A DNA stretch of 8,857 nucleotides from Prevotella sp. CAG:1092. GTDB taxonomy: Bacteria; Bacteroidota; Bacteroidia; Bacteroidales; Bacteroidaceae. This document shows, piece after piece, positions 1-5,755 of this stretch. The notes under the pieces are model-generated. The model made no database searches. It saw only the letters and a program-made list of their open reading frames with translations, and was not told the DNA's origin. The stretch's first letter is position 1, and the number at the start of each line of letters is the position of its first letter. The stretch spans positions 1 to 8,857 of the forward strand of contig HF993962.1 in assembly GCA_000436915.1 (NCBI GenBank), in the 5' to 3' direction. Both the position numbers and the translations under genes were made by a program.

Positions 1-29
1 CAGTTACCTGCTACAATTTTCTTTCTCAT
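1..29 (-). CDS. tpiA: Triose-phosphate isomerase, N-terminal 10 residues only (runs off the left edge)
   Basis: The ATG at 29 begins MRKKIVAGNW, the highly conserved start of bacterial TpiA; Asn9 lies in the N-K active-site strand. TpiA interconverts dihydroxyacetone phosphate and glyceraldehyde 3-phosphate in glycolysis and gluconeogenesis, in the cytoplasm. The catalytic Lys, His and Glu lie outside the window. The ATG is in the same frame as the upstream DoxX-type gene with no stop between them, so it is either an internal domain boundary of a fusion protein or an internal start. There is no Shine-Dalgarno site or TAnnTTTG box just upstream; the preceding bases are A-rich and encode KRKKK. 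The identity is strong for so short a piece, but whether it is a separate gene cannot be decided here. Confidence 0.75.
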
Positions 30-1328
30 TTTCTTTTTGCGTTTAAATAAATTGAATATGATAGTTGAATTCTCTTTCTTCTTTAGCCATTTCGTCCATG
101 CCCATGTGCGGTCGGCAAGGGTGAGAACGGATAGTGGCAATATAAACCACAGTATCACGATGAATACTTTTTGTGGTGCCGACTTCTGGTTGGCATTCTG
201 CTTCTCCAGATTTGCGAGTGTCACTCCAGGCTGTCCTACGTCGGGCAAGTTGTTGTGGCTCCATTTACCCACAATCTTCGAACCTTTCAGCATCAGTAGT
301 CCTGGATTGCTGCGCACGATAGTCTTCAGCGTTGTCTCGTCGGTAGTAAGGAACGGATATTCCGCACCTGTAATGTCTTGCCAATGTTGACGTCCCTTGT
401 CTGCACTTGCTGTTAGACAATAGAATGGAATGTCGTTTTCCTTTGCATATTCGTATATCTGGTCAATCTCGCCGAAGTTAGAGTCGTCGGCATTTTCCAG
501 ATGTGGTGATATCAGCAGGAATGTATATCCTTTATGTTCAAGGATGTCTGCCGTTATGTCGTTGCCTTCGGCATCTTCCATGTTGAAATCATGGATAGGT
601 GGCACATAGCCTTGCTTCGTCTGAACCGTCTTCGAGTCAACGAAAGTCCAAGTAGAGTCGGGATAGTTGTCGATGGTGAATGTTTGCTTCTTGCCATCTT
701 TCTCCAACACGAATGTTGTCTCAAACTCTGGTTGCTCAGCTCCTTCTGGTATTTCCATTCCTTTCGCTATGTCTGCACCTATATAATAAGGTCGGAAGTC
801 GAAAGGTGGAAGCAAATACAGACTCAGTATTGACGATACGATACTAAACAGTACTGTATAGTTGACGGCTATCCATTGAGCAGGGCGCGATATGAATCGC
901 ACCATCTTCTGCGGATATATGAATAGCATCACCGAACAAGCCAAAAGCACAATGTTCTTGATGAGCGTCTCTACGTTCGTAAGTATTATCGCATCGCCGA
1001 AGCATCCGCAATCGGATACAGGATTTGCTATCGCAATCCAAACTGTGATGGCAGTCATCATTGCCATAAAAGCCAACATCAGTTTCGATGTTGCATGCCG
1101 ACGCATAGCGAAGAGAGTAAAGATACCCATCGAAAACTCTACAGCCGCCAGTCCTATAGCCATGATGAGCGTAAGCCAGTCGGGTATGAAGCTCGCCAAC
1201 CCTAAAGCCTCAAGATAATCATGTATCTTGTATTGAGAACCTAAAGGGTCTGTAGCCTTTACATATCCAGAGAATATGAAGGTCAAGCCAAGAATAGCCC
1301 TACATATATTTACTAATATTGCAAGCAT
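1..1328 (-). CDS. DoxX/MauE-type membrane protein with periplasmic thioredoxin-like domain, continuing in frame into triose-phosphate isomerase (partial)
   Basis: The frame is open from ATG at 1328 to the window edge, and I found no stop codon reading it codon by codon. Residues 1-173 hold about five hydrophobic helices (near 3-20, 48-75, 83-101, 123-139, 153-173). The conserved SDCGCFGD motif (Cys107, Cys109) lies between helices 3 and 4, as in DoxX/MauE proteins. Residues 175-386 form a soluble domain. Its second half (TLKTIVRSNPGLLMLK, about 334-348) looks thioredoxin-like with a possible cis-Pro342, but it has a single Cys304 and no CxxC. A last helix (387-405) is followed by a Lys/Arg-rich tail. 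The positive-inside rule puts the CGC motif and soluble domain in the periplasm and the tail in the cytoplasm. Codon 434 is the start of TpiA, with no stop between. The family commonly sits next to tpiA in Bacteroidales, normally, as I recall, as a separate gene. Its biochemical role is unknown; a redox role is inferred. The start lies 7 bases after the DUF1599 stop, which suggests co-translation. Confidence 0.85.
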   Translation of the reverse strand, partial: MLAILVNICRAILGLTFIFSGYVKATDPLGSQYKIHDYLEALGLASFIPDWLTLIMAIGLAAVEFSMGIFTLFAMRRHATSKLMLAFMAMMTAITVWIAIANPVSDCGCFGDAIILTNVETLIKNIVLLACSVMLFIYPQKMVRFISRPAQWIAVNYTVLFSIVSSILSLYLLPPFDFRPYYIGADIAKGMEIPEGAEQPEFETTFVLEKDGKKQTFTIDNYPDSTWTFVDSKTVQTKQGYVPPIHDFNMEDAEGNDITADILEHKGYTFLLISPHLENADDSNFGEIDQIYEYAKENDIPFYCLTASADKGRQHWQDITGAEYPFLTTDETTLKTIVRSNPGLLMLKGSKIVGKWSHNNLPDVGQPGVTLANLEKQNANQKSAPQKVFIVILWFILPLSVLTLADRTWAWTKWLKKKENSTIIFNLFKRKKKMRKKIVAGN

Positions 1329-1335
1329 CCCTATG

Positions 1336-1881
1336 TTAGCTTTCCTTAGTCTTTATAGCTCCAAACACAGAATAGTTTATGATGTCCATATAGTTGGAAT
1401 CAATGCCTTCTGATACCAGAGTTTGTCCGTTGATATCCTCAATCTCCTTCACTCTCTGTATCTTGGTAAGAATGAAATCAGTATACGACGATACGCGCAT
1501 ATCGCGCCAAGCCTCGTCGTAGTCGTGGTTTTTCTTTATCATCAAGTCGAGAGCCTCTTTAGCCTTTTCGTCATACATAGCCAAGGCATCCTCAGGAGTG
1601 ATGTCCACCTGGTCGGCAAATCCCTTTTCTATCTGTATCAAGCCTACAATACCATAATTGATAAGAGCTATGAATTCAGGGCGTATGCCTTCGCCCACCA
1701 GCGACACCTGCTTTATCTCCAAAGAGCGAATACGCTTTGCTTTGATGAATAGCTGGTCGGTAAGCGACGATGGTCTAAGTATTCGCCACGAAGCTCCATA
1801 GTCGTGGAGTTTCTTGGCAAACAAGCTACGGCATTCTGCCATAACATCCTTAAACTGCTGTTCTGTATCTTTATTTTCCAT
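1336..1881 (-). CDS. DUF1599-family protein with two tandem copies of the domain
   Basis: This 181-residue soluble protein has no signal peptide or membrane helix. It is an internal duplication. Residues 20-87 and 113-180 align with a 93-residue offset and share HDY (26-28, 119-121), W-R (32-33, 125-126), SS (38-39, 131-132), TD (41-42, 134-135), Arg50/Arg143, Glu55/Glu148, EG (64-65, 158-159) and IN (74-75, 168-169). This pattern is that of DUF1599, which I recall being described as a nucleotide-modification-associated domain; no reaction is established that I know of. The paired His-Asp-Tyr and Trp-Arg residues are candidates for ligand binding, which is inference. The start at ATG 1881 lies 10 bases downstream of a TAACTTTG box. 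The gene ends 7 bases before the DoxX-TpiA start, so the two are probably one transcript. I know of no functional link to glycolysis. Confidence 0.9.
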   Translation of the reverse strand: MENKDTEQQFKDVMAECRSLFAKKLHDYGASWRILRPSSLTDQLFIKAKRIRSLEIKQVSLVGEGIRPEFIALINYGIVGLIQIEKGFADQVDITPEDALAMYDEKAKEALDLMIKKNHDYDEAWRDMRVSSYTDFILTKIQRVKEIEDINGQTLVSEGIDSNYMDIINYSVFGAIKTKES

Positions 1882-1891
1882 AATGTGGGTG

Positions 1892-1899
1892 CAAAGTTA
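1892..1899 (-). promoter_or_regulatory. Bacteroidetes-type -7 promoter box for the DUF1599 gene
   Basis: TAACTTTG on the minus strand fits the Bacteroidetes sigma consensus TAnnTTTG exactly. It ends 10 bases before the ATG at 1881, so transcription would begin only about 5-6 bases before the start codon. No TTTG is seen at the usual -33 distance. If active, it gives DUF1599 and doxX-tpiA a promoter separate from that of the lipoprotein gene. Confidence 0.55.
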
Positions 1900-1939
1900 G
1901 TGATTATAATTGAGATATGGCACGCCGAAGGCGAATTTT

Positions 1940-2344
1940 TCATTTCTGCTTCATGCGCACGGCTCTCACTATGGCACATTGTGTGTCGTATCTCACTTGC
2001 AGCGAGTCGCGCTTTAGTCTCAGCTGGTTGCGTGTGGCAATATCTGTAGCGGCATTCATTTGTGCTATCACCACCTGCAATGCAGAGTCGGTAACGGCGA
2101 TGTCTTGTTGTGCAAGCTTGATGTTCGCATCTTGCCACAGAGTCAGCGACTTCTTTCTCAGCTCTATAGCCTTAGGGTATTTTTCTCTCAACACCTTTAT
2201 AGAGTCGAGTGTAGCCTGATAGTTGCCTGCCTGATATAGGTTTTCTATCTCAGAATATAGCGACTGCGCCTTGTCTTCTTCTTTATTACCACAGCTTGCC
2301 AACGTGAGCAAAGCCATAGCCACAATAGCAATGTTTGTTTTCAT
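1940..2344 (-). CDS. Small predicted lipoprotein with TPR-like helical hairpin and C-terminal coiled coil
   Basis: This 134-residue protein begins with a lipoprotein signal peptide: Lys2, a hydrophobic run, then lipobox LASC with Cys18. Mature residues 19-24 are GNKEED. The acidic pair after Lys21 resembles the surface-export signals reported for Bacteroidetes lipoproteins, though spaced one residue further from the Cys, so cell-surface display is only a possibility. Residues around 26-70 (YQAGNYQATLDSIKVL, then REKYPKAIELRKKSL) look like one tetratricopeptide-type helical hairpin. The rest is charged and helical and ends in a basic tail rich in R, K and Q. It was not recognised as a characterised family and no enzyme motif is visible; a scaffold or envelope-binding role is a guess. 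It is first in the minus-strand cluster, 58 bases upstream of the DUF1599 gene and divergent from cca. The signal peptide fixes the start. Confidence 0.85.
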   Translation of the reverse strand: MKTNIAIVAMALLTLASCGNKEEDKAQSLYSEIENLYQAGNYQATLDSIKVLREKYPKAIELRKKSLTLWQDANIKLAQQDIAVTDSALQVVIAQMNAATDIATRNQLRLKRDSLQVRYDTQCAIVRAVRMKQK

Positions 2345-2351
2345 AATGTGG

Positions 2352-2359
2352 CAAAGTTA
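2352..2359 (-). promoter_or_regulatory. Bacteroidetes-type -7 promoter box for the lipoprotein gene
   Basis: TAACTTTG on the minus strand matches TAnnTTTG and ends only 7 bases before the ATG at 2344. The predicted transcript would therefore be almost leaderless (0-3 bases). A TTTG at 2389-2386 lies 26 bases upstream, longer than the usual gap of about 20, so the -33 element is uncertain. From the box to the start codon this site matches the DUF1599 site except for a 3-base gap. Confidence 0.55.
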
Positions 2360-2434
2360 GCAAAAAAAATGATAAATGCCATCATCAAAGAGCATTTTTG
2401 ACCAATTATATATTATTACTTGCAGATTTTTATG

Positions 2435-2442
2435 TAATTTTG
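2435..2442 (+). promoter_or_regulatory. Bacteroidetes-type -7 promoter box for cca
   Basis: TAATTTTG matches TAnnTTTG and is followed by GCACCTCCAAAAG, the same kind of start region as at the pump promoter. Transcription would begin near 2447, leaving a leader of about 18 bases before ATG 2465. No convincing -33 TTTG is seen; the nearest (2397-2400) is too far upstream. The site lies in the 120-bp divergent region shared with the lipoprotein gene. Confidence 0.55.
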
Positions 2443-2464
2443 CACCTCCAAAAGTATTTTGATA

Positions 2465-3889
2465 ATGAGAAACCTTACTAATGCCCAATTGGCAGAACTC
2501 CTTGATAAAGATATTTTCCATAAGATTTCACAAGCCGCTGACTCGCTTGGTATGGAATGCTATGTAGTAGGTGGATATGTTCGCGACCTATTCCTTGAGC
2601 GCCCTTCCAACGATATCGACGTAGTGGTAGTGGGAAGTGGAATTCAGGTGGCAACAGCTCTAAAAGGTATTCTTGGCAAGAAGGCTCATATTTCTGTATT
2701 TAAGAATTTCGGTACAGCACAAGTTAAATACAAAGACACAGAGGTGGAATTTGTGGGTGCACGAAAGGAAAGCTACACTCACGACTCGCGCAAGCCTATC
2801 GTCGAAGACGGAACTTTGGAAGACGATCAAAACCGTCGCGACTTCACCATCAACGCTCTTGCCGTATGCTTGAATGGAGATAGATTTGGCGAATTGGTAG
2901 ACCCCTTTGATGGCGTCTACGATATGGAAGACGGCATCATAGCCACTCCGCTCGATCCAGACATCACTTTCTCCGACGACCCTTTGCGAATGCTTCGTTG
3001 TGTGCGTTTTGCCACTCAGCTCAACTTCACTATAGAGCCCGAAACCTACGAGGCGTTGGGCAGAAATGCTCATCGACTAAAGATTATCAGCGGAGAGCGC
3101 ATACAGGAAGAGCTAAACAAGATAATGCTTTCTTCTCACCCAAGCAAGGGCTTCTATTATCTCAGAGAGTCGGGACTGCTCGACCTTATTTTGCCTGAGC
3201 TTGTGAAACTCGACATCGTTGAAGAACGCAACGGACGAGCACACAAAAACAACTATCTTCACACCCTCGAGGTGCTTGAGAATGTTTGCAAGCATAGCGA
3301 CAACCTGTGGCTTCGTTGGGCTGCTCTGCTCCACGATATTGGCAAACCACGTAGCAAACGTTGGGAACCTGCCATCGGATGGACATTCCACAACCATAAT
3401 TATTTAGGTGCGAAGATGGTGCCTGAGATATTCCGCAGGCTGAAGCTTCCGATGGATGCAAAGATGAAGTATGTGCAAAAGATGGTCGACCTCCACATGC
3501 GTCCTATCGTTATTGCTGACGAAGAGGTTACGGATAGTGCTGTGCGCCGACTAATGAATGATGCTGGCGACGACATCGACGACCTTATGACTCTTTGCGA
3601 AGCCGATATTACCAGCAAGAATAGCTTGCGCAAACAGCGCTTCTTGGATAATTTCCGCATTGTTCGTGAAAAGCTTGCCGACCTCAAAGAGCGTGACTAC
3701 AAGCGATTGTTGCAGCCATGCATAGATGGCAACGAGATAATGGAGATGTTCAACCTCAAGCCTTCTAAGGAAGTTGGAGAGTTGAAGAAAACTCTAAAAG
3801 ATGCTGTTCTCGACAATGTGGTTGAGAATGAGCGCGAACCTTTGATGAAGTTATTAATGGATAAAGCAAAAGAGATGGGACTTTCATAA
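2465..3889 (+). CDS. cca: CCA tRNA nucleotidyltransferase / poly(A) polymerase-family protein with C-terminal HD domain
   Basis: This 474-residue cytoplasmic enzyme is of the class II nucleotidyltransferase type. The likely role is adding or repairing the CCA end of tRNAs. The catalytic head has GGYVRD (36-41), the metal-binding DID (Asp50, Asp52), RRDFTINAL (124-132) and DPFDG (146-150). The nucleotide-selection region reads DDPLRMLRCVRFA (171-183), with Asp-Asp where Glu-Asp is commoner. An HD phosphohydrolase-like domain follows: His266, HD at 290-291, HNH at 309-311 and Asp342/His344, with LLHDIGKPR. Its metal ligands look intact, so 2',3'-cyclic phosphatase or related activity is possible. 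I chose ATG 2465 over a TTG two codons earlier because ATG gives the typical N-terminus. A long terminator overlaps the last codons. A. related poly(A) polymerase cannot be excluded, but the tRNA role is more likely. Confidence 0.9.
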   Translation: MRNLTNAQLAELLDKDIFHKISQAADSLGMECYVVGGYVRDLFLERPSNDIDVVVVGSGIQVATALKGILGKKAHISVFKNFGTAQVKYKDTEVEFVGARKESYTHDSRKPIVEDGTLEDDQNRRDFTINALAVCLNGDRFGELVDPFDGVYDMEDGIIATPLDPDITFSDDPLRMLRCVRFATQLNFTIEPETYEALGRNAHRLKIISGERIQEELNKIMLSSHPSKGFYYLRESGLLDLILPELVKLDIVEERNGRAHKNNYLHTLEVLENVCKHSDNLWLRWAALLHDIGKPRSKRWEPAIGWTFHNHNYLGAKMVPEIFRRLKLPMDAKMKYVQKMVDLHMRPIVIADEEVTDSAVRRLMNDAGDDIDDLMTLCEADITSKNSLRKQRFLDNFRIVREKLADLKERDYKRLLQPCIDGNEIMEMFNLKPSKEVGELKKTLKDAVLDNVVENEREPLMKLLMDKAKEMGLS

Positions 3890-3910
3890 GTCTCATCTCT
3901 TTTGCTTTTG
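3863..3910 (+). terminator. Rho-independent terminator overlapping the 3' end of cca
   Basis: A 21-bp stem (3863-3883 with 3888-3908, one G-U pair at 3878/3893) closes a 4-base loop TCAT. The stem base is AAAGCAAAAG on the left and CTTTTGCTTT on the right, so the transcript leaves through a T-rich tract. The left arm contains the last codons of cca and the TAA stop lies across the loop. The A-rich left flank and T-rich right flank mean it could work in either direction, but only cca reads into it here. Confidence 0.85.
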
Positions 3911-4277
3911 CTTTAATTTGTAGCGTATTTTCTTGATAACTGCAATAAAAAACCTATCTTTTAGCAGAAATTGATGATTATTGGTATGGTTGTTTGATAA
4001 GCTGCTTTCTTTCAGTGATTTAGCAGACTTCGTTTGCTGTCGAAGTTATGTTTCTATCAATCATGCTTACTGTCAAATGTATCTTTGCTTTCTATCAAAT
4101 CTGTTTTTGCTTTCTATCAAATGTCAATATGATAGCTGTCAAATGTAATTTAATTTATAGTTTACTATATATACGATTATTCATATTTATAGTTCTTTTT
4201 GTCTTTTCGCTACAAGTTTGCCAATTATTCGTTTTTATCTTTTATATAGTTTTGTAACTACTCGTAATCTTTGTTAA
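3911..4277. other. AT-rich intergenic region without a credible gene
   Basis: Between the cca terminator and the pump promoter I see no convincing coding frame. The longest frame here (4048-4257, plus) encodes only a hydrophobic F/I/L/C/Y string, as expected of AT-rich DNA. A 6-bp hairpin ACTTCG/CGAAGT (4027-4032 with 4041-4046) precedes the 22-bp repeat array. After the array comes very AT-rich DNA with another TAnnTTTG match at 4247-4254 (TAGTTTTG), a possible second upstream pump promoter. No tRNA, known riboswitch or insertion-sequence end was recognised. Confidence 0.6.
4054..4147 (+). repeat. Degenerate tandem repeat, 22-bp period
   Basis: The core CTRTCAAATSTN recurs with starts at 4070, 4092, 4114 and 4136, exactly 22 bases apart each time. 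A shorter variant, CTATCAATCA, starts at 4054, and a weaker CTGTCGAAGT at 4037. The units starting at 4070 and 4092 match at 18 of 22 positions and both end in TTTGCTTT. On the minus strand the core reads ATTTGAYAG. A spacing near two helical turns would place the cores on one face of the DNA, which is compatible with a protein-binding array. It could equally be a decayed minisatellite. Confidence 0.65.
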
Positions 4278-4303
4278 AAAACTAACTGAATTATGTTAGT
4301 TTT
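4278..4303. promoter_or_regulatory. Perfect 9+9 inverted repeat, candidate operator of the efflux operon
   Basis: AAAACTAAC (4278-4286) and GTTAGTTTT (4295-4303) are perfect reverse complements separated by 8 bases. The right arm covers the expected -33 region of the TAACTTTG promoter box at 4317, where TTAG at 4296-4299 is the best -33 candidate. Size and position suit a dimeric repressor of the TetR or MarR kind, common for RND pumps, but no regulator gene is in the window. A weak AU-rich terminator is the alternative reading. Confidence 0.5.
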
Positions 4304-4316
4304 CCACTATTGTTGT

Positions 4317-4324
4317 TAACTTTG
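4317..4324 (+). promoter_or_regulatory. Bacteroidetes-type -7 promoter box for the efflux operon
   Basis: TAACTTTG matches TAnnTTTG exactly and is followed by CACTCACAAAAG, close to the sequence after the cca and DUF1599 boxes. The expected start is near 4330, giving a leader of about 185 bases, far longer than the other three predicted leaders in the window. The -33 element is imperfect (TTAG, 17 bases upstream), and it lies within the dyad at 4278-4303. Confidence 0.6.
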
Positions 4325-4329
4325 CACTC

Positions 4330-4516
4330 ACAAAAGCAATAATAGTCTTTAGACTATAGCTGAAAGTATAGGAAAAGAGTCAACTATTTACACCTTATTA
4401 ATATATATACTATGACAAATGAGCTATGATTGTTCATTGTTACTTGTCGTGTATATATGTCGATATCTATAAAGAGGAAAGATTCGAAAATATTAATATA
4501 ATTATAACAATTAGGT
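4330..4516 (+). other. Long predicted 5' leader of the efflux operon with hairpins and tiny reading frames
   Basis: The predicted leader holds a perfect 6-bp hairpin (ATAGTC 4342-4347, loop TTTA, GACTAT 4352-4357). A second, interrupted stem pairs GACA/AATGA (4414-4422) with TCATT/TGTC (4434-4438, 4445-4448). A five-codon frame, MTNEL, starts at 4412 and its TGA (4427-4429) overlaps by ATGA a second ATG at 4426. That second frame runs out of phase past the adaptor start to 4629. Neither has a recognisable ribosome-binding site. Function is unproven. Confidence 0.35.
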
Positions 4517-5722
4517 ATGAAAACAACAAAGATGTTAATGATTGCGGCTCTCGGCGCAGTGCTCGCATCGTGTGGAAGCAAATCGGGTGGCGGCAAGCCA
4601 AACTTTGCAGACAACGAGTATGCAGTTAGAACCGTTGAGGCTCAGGGAACAGAGTTGCAGACCACTTATCCTGCAACTATCAAGGGTATCCAGGATGTTC
4701 AGATTCGTCCAAAGGTATCTGGTTTTATCACTAAAGTTTGTGTACATGAAGGTCAGACCGTAGGCGTTGGTCAGCTTCTTTTTGTTATCGACAACGAAAC
4801 TTATCAGGCACAAGTTCGCCAGGCTAAGGCTGCGGTAAATACAGCTAAGGCACAGCTCGCAACTTCTAAGCTTACATACGAGAACTCTAAGCAGCTATAT
4901 AATAATAAGGTTATTGGTCAGTTCGAGCTCTCTACTTCTCAGAACAATTATTCTACAGCAAAGGCATCTCTCGCTCAGGCGCAGGCTGCTCTTGCTTCTG
5001 CCGAAGAGGCTTTGAGCTTTTGTTATGTAAAGAGCCCTGCAGCAGGTGTTATCGGTTCTTTACCTTACAAGGTAGGTGCTTTGGTTAGTGCTTCGAGCCA
5101 GGAGCCTTTGACCACAGTTTCTGATATTTCTACTATGGAGGTTTACTTCTCGCTCACAGAGAAGGATATGATTTCTCTTACCAAGAACGCTGGTGGTATG
5201 AAGGGTGCTCTCTCTGCATTCCCGGAAATCAAGCTCCTGTTGGCTGATGGCACCATCTACAACCACCCAGGAAAGGTTGTTAAGGCAAGTGGTGTTATCG
5301 ATGCTGCTACTGGTTCTGTTTCGCTTATCGCACACTTCGCTAACCCAGAGCATACTCTCCGCAGCGGTGGTTCTGGTCAGATTGTAATCCCTACTTTGGC
5401 AAGCAACTCTATCATCATTCCTCAGGAGGCTACCTCTGAGGTTCAGAACAAGAAGTTTGTTTATGTAGTTGGCAAAGACAACAAGGTTAAGTATACCGAA
5501 ATTCAGGTTAACCCACAGGATGATGGTAAGACATACATCGTTACTGCAGGTTTGAAGGTTGGCGACCGCTACGTTTCTAAGGGTATTACTTCGCTTACCG
5601 ACGGCAAGGAAATCAAACCTATCTCTGAGGCTCAGTATCTCAAGAAGATTGAAGATGCTGCTAAGCTCGCAGAAAAGCAGGGCTCAGCAAAGGGATTTGC
5701 TGATGCTATGGGCAAGAAATAA
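4517..5722 (+). CDS. RND efflux periplasmic adaptor (membrane fusion protein), lipoprotein
   Basis: This 401-residue adaptor belongs to the AcrA/MexA (HlyD-like) family. It links an inner-membrane RND pump to an outer-membrane channel. The signal peptide ends in lipobox LASC with Cys19, so it is lipid-anchored and fixes the start. A Gly/Ser-rich linker follows. Residues about 51-93 are the first half of the lipoyl domain (Pro65, KVSGFI 66-71, VHEGQTV 76-82, GQLLFVID 85-92). Residues 94-166 form an Ala/Gln/Lys-rich coiled-coil hairpin. The second lipoyl half follows (YVKSPAAGVIG, 170-180). After that come the beta-barrel and membrane-proximal domains (VYFSLTEKDM, then SIIIPQEAT). The charged C-terminal tail is helical. 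The length is typical. It is first in the operon, 95 bases before the RND gene, and has a long leader. Ile codons appear to be only ATC or ATT. The substrate cannot be told from sequence. Confidence 0.93.
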   Translation: MKTTKMLMIAALGAVLASCGSKSGGGKPNFADNEYAVRTVEAQGTELQTTYPATIKGIQDVQIRPKVSGFITKVCVHEGQTVGVGQLLFVIDNETYQAQVRQAKAAVNTAKAQLATSKLTYENSKQLYNNKVIGQFELSTSQNNYSTAKASLAQAQAALASAEEALSFCYVKSPAAGVIGSLPYKVGALVSASSQEPLTTVSDISTMEVYFSLTEKDMISLTKNAGGMKGALSAFPEIKLLLADGTIYNHPGKVVKASGVIDAATGSVSLIAHFANPEHTLRSGGSGQIVIPTLASNSIIIPQEATSEVQNKKFVYVVGKDNKVKYTEIQVNPQDDGKTYIVTAGLKVGDRYVSKGITSLTDGKEIKPISEAQYLKKIEDAAKLAEKQGSAKGFADAMGKK

Positions 5723-5724
5723 TT

Positions 5725-5755
5725 AGTGAAGAATGAAGAGGGAAGAGTGAAGAAT
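5725..5755 (+). repeat. Short direct repeat in the adaptor-RND gap
   Basis: AGTGAAGAAT occurs at 5725-5734 and again at 5746-5755, starts 21 bases apart, joined by purine-rich GAAGAGGGAAG-type sequence. It lies directly after the adaptor stop codon. A small stem AATCA-AAA-TGATT follows at 5753-5765. The whole gap (5723-5817) has no TAnnTTTG box or Shine-Dalgarno site, so the RND gene probably relies on the upstream promoter. It may be a low-complexity intergenic element. Confidence 0.5.

Noticed and set aside
43..264. A 73-codon minus-strand frame near the left edge
   Set aside because: It is out of frame within the DoxX-TpiA reading frame, which carries clear domain and membrane features across the same bases.
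1923..1933. CGCC-GAA-GGCG hairpin as a terminator after the lipoprotein gene
   Set aside because: The stem is only 4 bp. The T-run lies on the plus-strand side, the wrong side for the minus-strand gene, and nothing is transcribed into it from the left.
2459..2464. TTG at 2459 as the cca start
   Set aside because: ATG 2465 is two codons downstream in the same frame, is the stronger start, and gives the expected N-terminus.
4054..4147. Possible CRISPR array
   Set aside because: The repeating unit is 22 bases including the variable part, so no unique spacers fit. The repeats are degenerate and there are no cas genes.
4048..4257. A 69-codon hydrophobic frame in the intergenic region
   Set aside because: Its F/I/L/C/Y composition follows from AT-rich DNA, it overlaps the repeat array, and it has no promoter box or ribosome site in front.
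4474..4480. GAGGAAA as a Shine-Dalgarno site
   Set aside because: It lies 36 bases before ATG 4517 and no start codon follows at a suitable distance. Bacteroidetes rarely use such sites.
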